A stretch of 16,168 bases of DNA from a bacterium. GTDB lineage: Bacteria > UBA9089 > JASEIO01. A program made the translations under genes and the position numbers. The stretch is from NCBI GenBank assembly GCA_030017475.1, contig JASEIO010000035.1:1-16168 (forward strand), written 5' to 3'. The notes beneath the pieces were generated by a model. That model was not told the origin of the DNA and ran no database searches. It worked only from the letters and a program-made list of their open reading frames with translations. Every line of letters begins with the position of its first letter. Positions within the stretch are counted from its first letter, which is position 1. Positions 1 to 6,133 of this stretch are shown here, in pieces.

Positions 1-2
1 TA

Positions 3-62
3 TTGTTTGACAATTATTACAAGACTGGATACCATGTGCCTATGCCAGCCAATTTGGGTTAA
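3..62 (+). CDS. Possible C-terminal end of an upstream gene (partial)
   Basis: Frame 3 is open from the window edge to a TAA at 60-62 and reads LFDNYYKTGYHVPMPANLG, which has the residue mix of a real protein tail. It lies upstream of, and in the same direction as, the sugar dehydrogenase gene, so it could be the last codons of a polysaccharide or envelope gene. Frame 1 is also open, to about position 99, but it reads less like protein. Nineteen residues are too few to name a family. The call rests only on open frame, composition and orientation. Confidence 0.3.
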   Translation: MFDNYYKTGYHVPMPANLG

Positions 63-70
63 GATTATGC

Positions 71-100
71 TTGACAAATTATTAAAGATATGGTTTGAAT
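71..100 (+). promoter_or_regulatory. Candidate sigma-70 promoter for the sugar dehydrogenase gene
   Basis: A perfect TTGACA sits at 71-76, followed at a spacing of 18 by TTGAAT at 95-100, a weak -10 box with four of six matches. It lies between the putative upstream stop at 62 and the ATG at 263, and would give a leader of about 155 nt. A second TTGACA at 7-12 falls inside the possible upstream coding end and is less likely. The surrounding AT-richness makes chance matches common. Confidence 0.3.
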
Positions 101-262
101 AAAAGACCCAAGATAGCCCAAAGGATCCAAAAATTTATTGATAATTTTTAACATTTTTGTTGAAAAAAGGTTGAGAAATGTATTAAATTATAAATAAGAG
201 ATAGGGATAGTTTCAAGTTTGTCGCTTTTTTTAAAAGAAAAAGGCAAAAGGAGGTAAAAAAG

Positions 263-1591
263 ATGGAAGAATTGATTAAAAGGATTGAGGATGGACGTGT
301 ACGAATAGGGATACTTGGCTTGGGTTATGTTGGTTTACCTTTGGCTATGGTGATGGCAAAGAGATTTCATGTAGTTGGTTACAGAAGGAATAAGTCACAA
401 GTAGATTTGTTATTAAAGGGTGTATCGTATATAAAGGATGTAAAGGATGAGGTTCTTAAGAGATATTTAGGTAAGACCTTTTTTCCTACAACCAATTATA
501 AAGAACTCGAGGCATGTGATTTTTTAATCATCTGTGTACCTACTCCTCTTAATGGAAAGAAGGAGCCAGATTTAAGTTTCATAGAGGATTCTTGTCGAAC
601 AATTTTAAAGGTCCTCAGACGAGGACACGTCGTAATTTTAGAGTCAACAACCTATCCTGGAACAACTGAGGAACTCATTGTACCGATGCTTGAGCAATCA
701 GGGTTAAAAGCAGGTGTTGATTTTGGAGTTGCATTTTCACCCGAGCGTGTTGATCCAGGAAATACAAAATACACCACTGAAAATACCCCAAAGGTTGTTG
801 GTGGAATCAATGAGGAGATAGCAGATATAGTAGTAAAATTATATGAGAGTGTGATTTCGGCAGAGATTTTTAAGGTAAAGAGTTGTAAGATCGCAGAGGC
901 ATCTAAGATCCTTGAAAATGTATTTCGTGGAGCAAACATAGCCTTAATAAATGAGATGGCTTTGATATTTGAAAAGATGGGAATAGATACATGGGAGGTA
1001 ATCCGTGCTGCCTCTACTAAGCCGTTTGGATTTATGCCTCATTACCCTGGTACTGGGGTTGGCGGACATTGTATACCTTTAGATCCATTTTACCTAACCT
1101 ATAAGGCGAAGAGGTTTGGATTTATCCCACGCTTTATTGAGCTATCGGGTTTGATGAATGAATTTATGCCCATTCACACCATTAACTTGGCAGAAGAGGG
1201 TTTGAAAGAGGTCGATAAAAAGATATCCAACTCTACATTTGTGGTTATGGGTTTAGCCTATAAAGAAGATATTGATGATACAAGAGAATCCCCGTCAGAA
1301 AAGATTATTGAAGAACTTGTGAACTTGCAAGGAAAGGTAAAGGTATACGACCCGCTTGCAAGGTCAATTAAGACAAGAAGGGGTGAATTTCATTCTGAAA
1401 AATCCTTAGAAGAGGCAATTAAAGATACGGACTGCGCTATATTTGTAGTTTCACATACTGAATTTAGAAACTTAGACTTAAGGAGGTTTAAACAAAATGG
1501 GGTAAAGGTTATAGTGGATGGTAGAAATATCTTTGAAAAAGAGGATGTAACTTCCCTTGGGATGGTCTATAAAGGTATTGGAAAACCCTAA
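263..1591 (+). CDS. Nucleotide-sugar dehydrogenase (UDP-GlcNAc/UDP-ManNAc 6-dehydrogenase type)
   Basis: Probably oxidises C6 of a UDP-N-acetylhexosamine to the uronic acid, in the cytoplasm, for surface polysaccharide synthesis. The 442-aa length fits the WbpA/WecC/UDP-glucose dehydrogenase family. The Rossmann motif GLGYVG is at residues 19-24. The substrate and catalytic region follows, with ILENVFRGANIALINE near 216-231 and the nucleophile Cys270 in GGHCIPLDP. The C-terminal domain holds DDTRESP near 338-344. The start is well supported by AGGAGG at 249-254, eight bases before the ATG. One oddity: after the second beta strand, where the family has G-F-D-I, this protein has G-Y-R-R (residues 39-42). 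It therefore lacks the Asp that normally favours NAD over NADP. The Minf_1886 gene follows after 10 bp. The family is certain; the exact sugar is not. Confidence 0.9.
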   Translation: MEELIKRIEDGRVRIGILGLGYVGLPLAMVMAKRFHVVGYRRNKSQVDLLLKGVSYIKDVKDEVLKRYLGKTFFPTTNYKELEACDFLIICVPTPLNGKKEPDLSFIEDSCRTILKVLRRGHVVILESTTYPGTTEELIVPMLEQSGLKAGVDFGVAFSPERVDPGNTKYTTENTPKVVGGINEEIADIVVKLYESVISAEIFKVKSCKIAEASKILENVFRGANIALINEMALIFEKMGIDTWEVIRAASTKPFGFMPHYPGTGVGGHCIPLDPFYLTYKAKRFGFIPRFIELSGLMNEFMPIHTINLAEEGLKEVDKKISNSTFVVMGLAYKEDIDDTRESPSEKIIEELVNLQGKVKVYDPLARSIKTRRGEFHSEKSLEEAIKDTDCAIFVVSHTEFRNLDLRRFKQNGVKVIVDGRNIFEKEDVTSLGMVYKGIGKP

Positions 1592-1601
1592 ATAGGTTAA
1601 A

Positions 1602-1982
1602 ATGGAGAATATTGTTTCGTTTTTAGAAACCATACAGAAGATTACAGAAAAGGATACCCGATACAAAACAGAGGTGTATACCTTTGTTATGGAGGCATTA
1701 GATTTTACAGTAAGTAAGTTAAAAGAACCGAGACATGTTACTGGTCAGGAATTATTAGAGGGCATCCGTGAGTATGGAATCAAGCAATTTGGACCAATGA
1801 CTCGGACTGTCTTCGAATACTGGGGAGTAAAATCTACAGAGGATTTTGGAGAGATAGTATTTAATATGGTTGATAATGGACTTATGGACAAAACCGAGCA
1901 TGACAGTAAAGATGATTTTAAGAATGGATATGATTTCAGAGAGGTATTTGACAAAGGTTATAGGTATGAATTAAATATTTAA
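1602..1982 (+). CDS. Minf_1886-family conserved protein of unknown function
   Basis: A 126-aa protein whose core resembles the Minf_1886 family (described from Planctomycetes and Verrucomicrobia) as I recall it. The visible hallmarks are RHVTGQELLEGIREYGIKQF near residues 44-63, FGPMTRTVFEYWGVKSTEDFG near 63-83, and a following FNMVDNGLMDKTE segment. It has no signal peptide, no membrane segment and no cysteine cluster, so a small cytoplasmic protein is expected. No biochemical function is known to me. The gene begins 10 bp after the sugar dehydrogenase stop with only a weak ribosome site, so it is probably read on the same transcript. Its last 12 bases overlap the last 12 bases of the convergent argH gene. 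Confidence 0.8.
   Translation: MENIVSFLETIQKITEKDTRYKTEVYTFVMEALDFTVSKLKEPRHVTGQELLEGIREYGIKQFGPMTRTVFEYWGVKSTEDFGEIVFNMVDNGLMDKTEHDSKDDFKNGYDFREVFDKGYRYELNI
1971..1982. repeat. 12-bp perfect palindrome forming the overlap of two convergent genes
   Basis: TTAAATATTTAA is its own reverse complement. On the plus strand it encodes Leu-Asn-Ile-stop of the Minf_1886 protein, and on the minus strand Leu-Asn-Ile-stop of ArgH. The two genes thus end in the same four codons and share both stop codons, leaving no room for an intervening intrinsic terminator. Confidence 0.9.
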
Positions 1983-3473
1983 TGATTCCTCTATATCTTT
2001 AATCCTCCCTTTTGCCTCATCTATCATCTTCCTTTTTTGTTCCAGCCATTCCTTATCCCTGCGCAAATCCTCTCTAATTGTTTGAATACTAAGGGATACG
2101 GCATCTTGAGAAGGTCCACCCAAGGTTCTCTTTCTGTTTATTATCTGCATAGGATCTTGATATTCGTCAACCTGTTTCTGAGTTATCGAAATATCAATAC
2201 CCTTTTCTTTCAAAGCCTTTCTGAGGGAGGAGAATGTAACCTTTTCACTCCCTTCAATTTCAGAGTACCTTACTGCCTCTTCAATCAAAAATTTTGCCTC
2301 CCTGAATGGTAGATTGCAGTCCTGTACGATTGACTCAAGTAAAGATGTAGCAGTAATAAACCCTCGATTACACTGTTCATACATCCTTTCTTTCTTAACC
2401 TGAAGGGTTTCAATTACCCCTTTTAAGATATGCAATGAGGGTTTGCATTCTCTCACCAGGTCCATTATCAAATACTTTGTCCATTGAGTATCACGGTTGT
2501 AACCGATCATATTTGATTTTCCTATAGATAAAAGACTCATCAACAAACCATGAGAAAGCGCCGCCTTAGCCTTTATCACCTCCATTGAACATGGATTCTT
2601 TTTTTGCGGCATTATAGAACTACCGGTTTTATATTGATCAGCTAATTCTACCATATTGAACTCTGTAGTGCTCAATAAGATCAGGGTCTGGGCAATTGTA
2701 CTCAGGTGATTCATCGCCATTGATAGAATGAAAGCCATCTCCGTTTCTGGTTCCCATCGGTTAGTAATTGGATCGATGGAATTAGGTTCTGGTCCATCAA
2801 ATCCTAACATGTGCGAAGTTAGCTCTCTATCTATTGGGAAAGTGGTTGAGTACGAAGACACACCTCCAAGAGGACACCTATTGAATAGGTTGTACCAACC
2901 TCTGTAACGCAATATATCCCTTTTAATGGCAACAGCAAACGATGATAATACATGCGAAAAGGTGGTTAACATGGCATGCTGATGATGAGTAAACCCTGGC
3001 ATGACTACCTCTAAGTTCTCCGAAGCCTTCTCCAGTATACATTCAACTAAATCAATGGTAGCATCTACAAGTTGAAGGGCCTCTTCTCTTAAATACAGGC
3101 GCATATCTAATACGACCTGATCATTTCTAGACCTGGCAGTATGGATCTTTCCGCCATATTCAATTCCATACCTTTCAATAATGAAACTTTCTATATTTGT
3201 GTGTACATCCTCACGTTCGGGATCCAAATTAAACCTACCAAGTTTCCACAAGTTCTGTATCTCGTTTAGACCCTTTAAAATTACCTTTACATCTTCACGT
3301 GATATTATATTCTGTTTCCATAGCATTATTACATGCGCCTTGGTTCCCCAAATGTCAAATTCAATCAGATTTTCATCCGCTGCTTTACACCCTTTCACAT
3401 CCCTTCCAGCCATAAACTCAATTACTTCTTTAGTTGGGTGCTGCTTAAAGGCCTTTCCCCATAATCTATCCAT
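1971..3473 (-). CDS. argH: Argininosuccinate lyase, divergent
   Basis: Predicted to cleave argininosuccinate into arginine and fumarate, the last step of arginine synthesis, as a cytoplasmic homotetramer. Numbered from the upstream ATG at 3479, the family landmarks are LWG at 6-8, HTARSRNDQ at 113-121, PGFTHHQ at 161-167 (His165 matches the catalytic-site His), TTFPIDRE at 212-219 and the mobile-loop signature GSSIMPQKKN at 286-295. AGGGG lies seven bases before the second ATG (3473) but abuts the first, so 3473 is preferred. At 500-502 aa it is longer than the usual 450-470; the last 40 or so residues are charged and look coiled-coil. Several normally fixed positions differ: THHQHAM replaces the usual THLQxAQ, and GYNRDTQWTK replaces AYNKDMQEDK. 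A superfamily lyase with shifted specificity is therefore possible. It lies last in a unit with a cytochrome and tatA, an unusual setting. Confidence 0.82.
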   Translation of the reverse strand: MDRLWGKAFKQHPTKEVIEFMAGRDVKGCKAADENLIEFDIWGTKAHVIMLWKQNIISREDVKVILKGLNEIQNLWKLGRFNLDPEREDVHTNIESFIIERYGIEYGGKIHTARSRNDQVVLDMRLYLREEALQLVDATIDLVECILEKASENLEVVMPGFTHHQHAMLTTFSHVLSSFAVAIKRDILRYRGWYNLFNRCPLGGVSSYSTTFPIDRELTSHMLGFDGPEPNSIDPITNRWEPETEMAFILSMAMNHLSTIAQTLILLSTTEFNMVELADQYKTGSSIMPQKKNPCSMEVIKAKAALSHGLLMSLLSIGKSNMIGYNRDTQWTKYLIMDLVRECKPSLHILKGVIETLQVKKERMYEQCNRGFITATSLLESIVQDCNLPFREAKFLIEEAVRYSEIEGSEKVTFSSLRKALKEKGIDISITQKQVDEYQDPMQIINRKRTLGGPSQDAVSLSIQTIREDLRRDKEWLEQKRKMIDEAKGRIKDIEESLNI

Positions 3474-3550
3474 ACCCATTCCCCTGTTCTTATTCTTTGT
3501 TTAAAAATAACAGTGGTAGCCAAAATTCTGTTTTCTAATGGAAGAAAGGA

Positions 3551-3994
3551 TTACCTAACAGTCTTATAATAGGTAGCTCTATCTCTTATATGTGGATTAT
3601 GACATTCTACACAGACATTCTTAAGGATGCGATTAATTGTCTTTTTCCTGTCTTCTTTCTTAGCCTTCATATGTAAGGAACCTGGTCCATGGCATGCCTC
3701 ACATCCAACATCTTTTAAATTAGGAGTTGTAGCTGCATCTTTATAGCCACCTTTACCATATCCTGTTGTATGACATTTTAGACATTTTGGATTCTTTACA
3801 TCTTCATCTTTCAGTCTACTGAAGGTAGTAGAATGAGGCATCTTCTCCCACGTCTTATACTGCTTCATATGGCACATCTTACATTTCTCGGTGCCAATAT
3901 AATCTGCCTTTTGCGTAGCTCCTACATTTGTTAAAGACCAAAATAAAAATCCACTTACTCCAATCAAGAGTAATATAGCTATTATCTTTTTCAT
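3551..3994 (-). CDS. Tetraheme c-type cytochrome, cytochrome c554-like
   Basis: A 147-aa secreted electron carrier. An N-terminal hydrophobic segment (about residues 4-21, after MKK) is a Sec signal peptide or membrane anchor. Four CXXCH heme sites follow: CKMCH 38-42, CLKCH 71-75, CEACH 98-102 and CVECH 128-132. The pattern Y-x-G-x3-C-x2-CH followed by W and MPHS is typical of cytochrome c554-related proteins; His54 and His108 are candidate distal ligands. It is expected in the periplasm, passing electrons between quinol-linked cytochromes and a terminal reductase. It starts two bases after the tatA stop, with AAGGGG about ten bases before the ATG, so it is co-transcribed with tatA. The partner redox enzyme cannot be told from this window. 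Confidence 0.88.
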   Translation of the reverse strand: MKKIIAILLLIGVSGFLFWSLTNVGATQKADYIGTEKCKMCHMKQYKTWEKMPHSTTFSRLKDEDVKNPKCLKCHTTGYGKGGYKDAATTPNLKDVGCEACHGPGSLHMKAKKEDRKKTINRILKNVCVECHNPHIRDRATYYKTVR

Positions 3995-3996
3995 AT

Positions 3997-4179
3997 CTAT
4001 CTATCCCCTTCTTCTTTTTTTTCTTTGGTACTCTCATCATTACCTTTGACAGCTTCCTGAAATTCCTTTAGCCCTTTTCCTAAAGATCTTCCTATTTGAG
4101 GTAACCTTCCAGCTCCAAAGATAATTAGTATAATTAGAAGAATGATTAACAGCTCCGGAATCCCAATTCCCCCTAACAA
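3997..4179 (-). CDS. tatA: Sec-independent translocase subunit TatA (TatA/E type)
   Basis: A subunit of the twin-arginine translocase that forms the pore-like assembly in the inner membrane. From a TTG start at 4179 the product is 60 aa: a short N-terminus (LGGIGIPE), one membrane helix ([18 protein letters not shown]), then the amphipathic helix beginning [15 protein letters not shown], ending in a charged tail. This is standard TatA architecture and size. A longer frame could begin with GTG at 4239. That start lies inside the -10 box of the internal promoter, and the added residues are not TatA-like. The TTG is preceded by a nine-base match to the 16S tail, which decides the start. The Tat-signal-bearing formate dehydrogenase and tatC lie upstream on the same strand. 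Confidence 0.9.
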   Translation of the reverse strand: MLGGIGIPELLIILLIILIIFGAGRLPQIGRSLGKGLKEFQEAVKGNDESTKEKKEEGDR

Positions 4180-4182
4180 TTT

Positions 4183-4191
4183 GATCACCTC
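4183..4191 (-). promoter_or_regulatory. Strong ribosome binding site that fixes the TTG start of tatA
   Basis: On the minus strand this reads GAGGTGATC, nine contiguous bases complementary to the canonical 3' end of 16S rRNA. GAGG ends eight bases before the TTG at 4179. A GTG inside this site (4188) is in frame but would use its own Shine-Dalgarno as coding sequence, so TTG is favoured. Confidence 0.65.
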
Positions 4192-4230
4192 TTTCTTCAG
4201 CCATAACCTTTTATCCGAAAGTCTTTTATA

Positions 4231-4258
4231 ATTATACACATTTGTCCAAAGATTTCAA
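4231..4258 (-). promoter_or_regulatory. Internal sigma-70-like promoter for tatA and downstream genes
   Basis: On the minus strand TTGAAA (4258-4253) and a perfect TATAAT (4236-4231) are separated by 16 bp, in the gap between the prenyl synthase stop and tatA. Transcription would begin near 4224 and give a leader of about 45 nt before the TTG start. It would let tatA, the tetraheme cytochrome and argH be expressed apart from the prenyl synthase gene. Confidence 0.5.
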
Positions 4259-4286
4259 GATAATTTTGCTTTTTGAGGAAATTATG

Positions 4287-5231
4287 TTAGATTCTTCTTT
4301 TTATTACAAAATCACTCAATTTTATAAGAGAATCTTTGGAGGTACAATTTGGTAAAGTCTTTAAATTATCTTTTGCCTGATCTATATATCCTTTTGCAAC
4401 CGTTTTTGCGTATTCAATTGCTTGATAATTCTTGAGGATATTAACTAACCACTTCATATCCTCTTCATTTGAACCTTTATCTAAAATTTTCAATATCCTT
4501 TTTCTTTCATTAAGGGATGCCTGTCTTAATCCATAAATAATAGGTAGGGTAAAATTACCAAACCCTCCATTTGTGGAAACCACATCTAATATATCATCTA
4601 CTATCTGAAAAGCCAAGCCCAAATTCATTCCAAAGGTTTTTAAGACAGAAACCTCCTGATTCTTTAGATTCCCCAGCATAGCCCCAAGCTCACAGCAGCA
4701 AGAAAAGAAAGAGGCTGTTTTGTTTTTTATCATCTCAATATACCCTTCTTCCCTTATCTCTCTACTATTGTTTCTTAAAGTCTGCTCAATCTCTCCTTCA
4801 CAGATTTTAGAAATTGCAGAGAAAATGGTTTTCATTATTTCTATCGATTGATCCTGTAATATGATAGAGATTGCCTTTGTATATAGAAAGTCCCCTGTTA
4901 AGATAGCCCGCCTATTTCCAAATTTAAGATTGAGAGTTTGTTTACCCCGACGGAGGCTGGCTTCATCGATTACATCATCATGGATAAGGGTAGCAGTGTG
5001 GATCAATTCCGCTGCGGTGGCTAAATCAATATCCCTTTTCCCCTTATACCCACAGACCTTAGCTGACAATAAAACCAATGCTGGCCTTATCCTTTTTCCA
5101 CCAGCGTTAATTATATGTTTGCAAGCCGAAGTTACATCTTCACACTCAGAGATTATTGACTGCTGTATACACTCCTCAGTCTCTTTCAACTTATCCTTTA
5201 TTGGTTCGTAAATCTCAACCAATTCATCCAT
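4287..5231 (-). CDS. Long-chain polyprenyl diphosphate synthase (trans-prenyltransferase)
   Basis: Condenses isopentenyl diphosphate onto an allylic diphosphate to build the isoprenoid tail of quinones (IspB/HepT-like). It is 314 aa and cytoplasmic. GGKRIRP is at 44-50, the first Asp-rich motif DDVID at 85-89 and the second DDILD at 212-216. Ala80, five residues before the first motif, is small, which in this family goes with long (about C30-C50) products. An oddity: after DDILD the usual loop carrying G-K-P and D-L-x-x-G-K before TLP is cut to VVSTNGGFGNF. It is about ten residues shorter than E. coli IspB and lacks the conserved Lys before TLP. The frame is continuous there. The gene is first in a unit with tatA, a cytochrome and argH, behind a strong promoter. 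The family is secure; full activity is less so. Confidence 0.87.
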   Translation of the reverse strand: MDELVEIYEPIKDKLKETEECIQQSIISECEDVTSACKHIINAGGKRIRPALVLLSAKVCGYKGKRDIDLATAAELIHTATLIHDDVIDEASLRRGKQTLNLKFGNRRAILTGDFLYTKAISIILQDQSIEIMKTIFSAISKICEGEIEQTLRNNSREIREEGYIEMIKNKTASFFSCCCELGAMLGNLKNQEVSVLKTFGMNLGLAFQIVDDILDVVSTNGGFGNFTLPIIYGLRQASLNERKRILKILDKGSNEEDMKWLVNILKNYQAIEYAKTVAKGYIDQAKDNLKTLPNCTSKDSLIKLSDFVIKRRI

Positions 5232-5312
5232 AATCCGTAGATTACAAAACTCCTAAAAATAGCTTTACCAAATGAGTCCATTTTTGTCCTTACTATGAAA
5301 AGAAACCATAAC

Positions 5313-5341
5313 ATTATAATAATTTAAGCATGAAGAGTCAA
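5313..5341 (-). promoter_or_regulatory. Near-consensus sigma-70 promoter for the prenyl synthase unit
   Basis: On the minus strand TTGACT (5341-5336), a 17-bp spacer and a perfect TATAAT (5318-5313) lie in the 165-bp gap between tatC and the polyprenyl synthase gene. The expected transcription start near 5306 gives a leader of about 75 nt. Eleven of twelve consensus bases at ideal spacing make this the best promoter in the window. I see no convincing terminator for the upstream operon in the same gap. Confidence 0.7.
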
Positions 5342-5396
5342 GCCTTTTTACTTTAAATATCTAAGATCAAATCTTTCGTTCTTAAAAAGCAAATTC

Positions 5397-5873
5397 CTAT
5401 ATCTCGTCTTCTTCTGTATCCATAACTGGTTTCTTCCTAACCAATTTCGATACCAAGATGCTAATCTCATATAGGATTATTAAAGGGATTCCAACTAAGA
5501 CCTGGGTTATTATGTCTGGAGGGGTTATAATGGCTGCTACGATAAAGATTAATAGGATAGCATATTTTCTGTTCTTGACTAAGAACTGAGGAGCCAGGAC
5601 CCCAATTTTAGTTAAAAATAGGATGACTATTGGCAATTGAAAAACTATACCAAATGCCAAAAGTATCCTTATGACAAAAGATAGGTATCTCGATACTGAA
5701 AGCATTGGGACAATATCTTCAGTACCGAAACCCATTAAAAACTGTGTTCCAATTGGTAAGACTACAAAATAGGCAAAAAAAACCCCAATATAAAAAAAAA
5801 CAAAGAGAAGATAATAGTAGGAAATATATACCTTTTCTCTCTTGTTTTCAATCCAGGGGCAATAAATTTCCAT
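5397..5873 (-). CDS. tatC: TatC, C-terminal part (out of frame with the N-terminal part)
   Basis: This frame holds the last two thirds of the Tat receptor subunit TatC. Recognisable stretches are YIGVFFAYFVVLP, RYLSFVIRILLAFGIVFQLP, and TPPDIITQ followed by PLIILYEISILVSKLV, covering the later membrane helices. The last three segments align with E. coli TatC (YLSFV, TPPD, IPMYCLFEI). The codons before about 5800 (MEIYCPW...) are not TatC-like; they are a shadow of the other frame, so the apparent ATG at 5873 is not a true start. E. coli Glu170 (FEVP) is Gln here (FQLP). The real protein would be the fusion with 5762-6133, 245 aa after a one-base correction. Either the gene is broken, the assembly misses one base, or expression needs slippage. 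Confidence 0.8.
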   Translation of the reverse strand: MEIYCPWIENKREKVYISYYYLLFVFFYIGVFFAYFVVLPIGTQFLMGFGTEDIVPMLSVSRYLSFVIRILLAFGIVFQLPIVILFLTKIGVLAPQFLVKNRKYAILLIFIVAAIITPPDIITQVLVGIPLIILYEISILVSKLVRKKPVMDTEEDEI

Positions 5874-6133
5874 ATTTGGTATAACAATAAAGGAGATATT
5901 GCTCCAAGTCCAGTGAATATAGCCACTTTTATCCTCGCCAAAAATGCCTCGGTTGGAGAAAGAAATACCAATCTTTCTTCAACAGGTCCTTTTAAAAAAC
6001 TTAATATCTTAGGAGAGAATAGATAACAAACACAAGAGGCTAAAAATAGATAGATTACACAAATAATAATCCTTTTTCTTAATTCCTCAAGATGCTCTAA
6101 AAATGACATCCTTCTTTCATTCTCATTTTGCAT
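5762..6133 (-). CDS. tatC: TatC, N-terminal part (ends at a frameshift)
   Basis: Encodes the start of the Tat receptor that binds twin-arginine signal peptides. The N-terminal motif SFLEHLEELRKR (residues 10-21) is followed by the first membrane helix, then PLLLYQIWKFIAPGLKTREK (81-100), the conserved cytoplasmic loop. Reading continues into SLFFF and then leaves the TatC alignment at ILGFFLPIL-stop. ATG 6133 is preferred over 6145, because GAGGG lies five bases upstream of it. The start overlaps the end of the heptaheme cytochrome gene by 11 bases, so translation is probably coupled. The gene is last in the formate dehydrogenase run, whose catalytic subunit carries a Tat signal. Confidence 0.8.
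   Translation of the reverse strand: MQNENERRMSFLEHLEELRKRIIICVIYLFLASCVCYLFSPKILSFLKGPVEERLVFLSPTEAFLARIKVAIFTGLGAISPLLLYQIWKFIAPGLKTREKRYIFPTIIFSLFFFILGFFLPIL
5792..5800 (-). other. T9 homopolymer where the tatC frame shifts
   Basis: The minus strand reads TTG, nine T, then ATATTGGGG. With ten T, or a -1 ribosomal slip on T TTT TTT, the codons become Leu-Phe-Phe-Phe-Tyr-Ile-Gly-Val. This aligns without gaps to the E. coli TatC stretch SSLLFYIGMAFAYFVV. A second run (T8, 5775-5782) could also restore the frame, but the residues between the two runs fit TatC only if the shift is at the T9. Confidence 0.75.

Noticed and set aside
652-939. Antisense open frames inside large genes (for example opposite the sugar dehydrogenase)
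   Set aside because: They lie entirely opposite well-supported genes, lack ribosome sites, and read as low-complexity shadow protein.
5340-5396. Terminator for the formate operon after tatC
   Set aside because: Only a 5-bp stem (AAGAT/ATCTT) and an imperfect GCTTTTT/AAAAAGGC pairing, without a following U-run.
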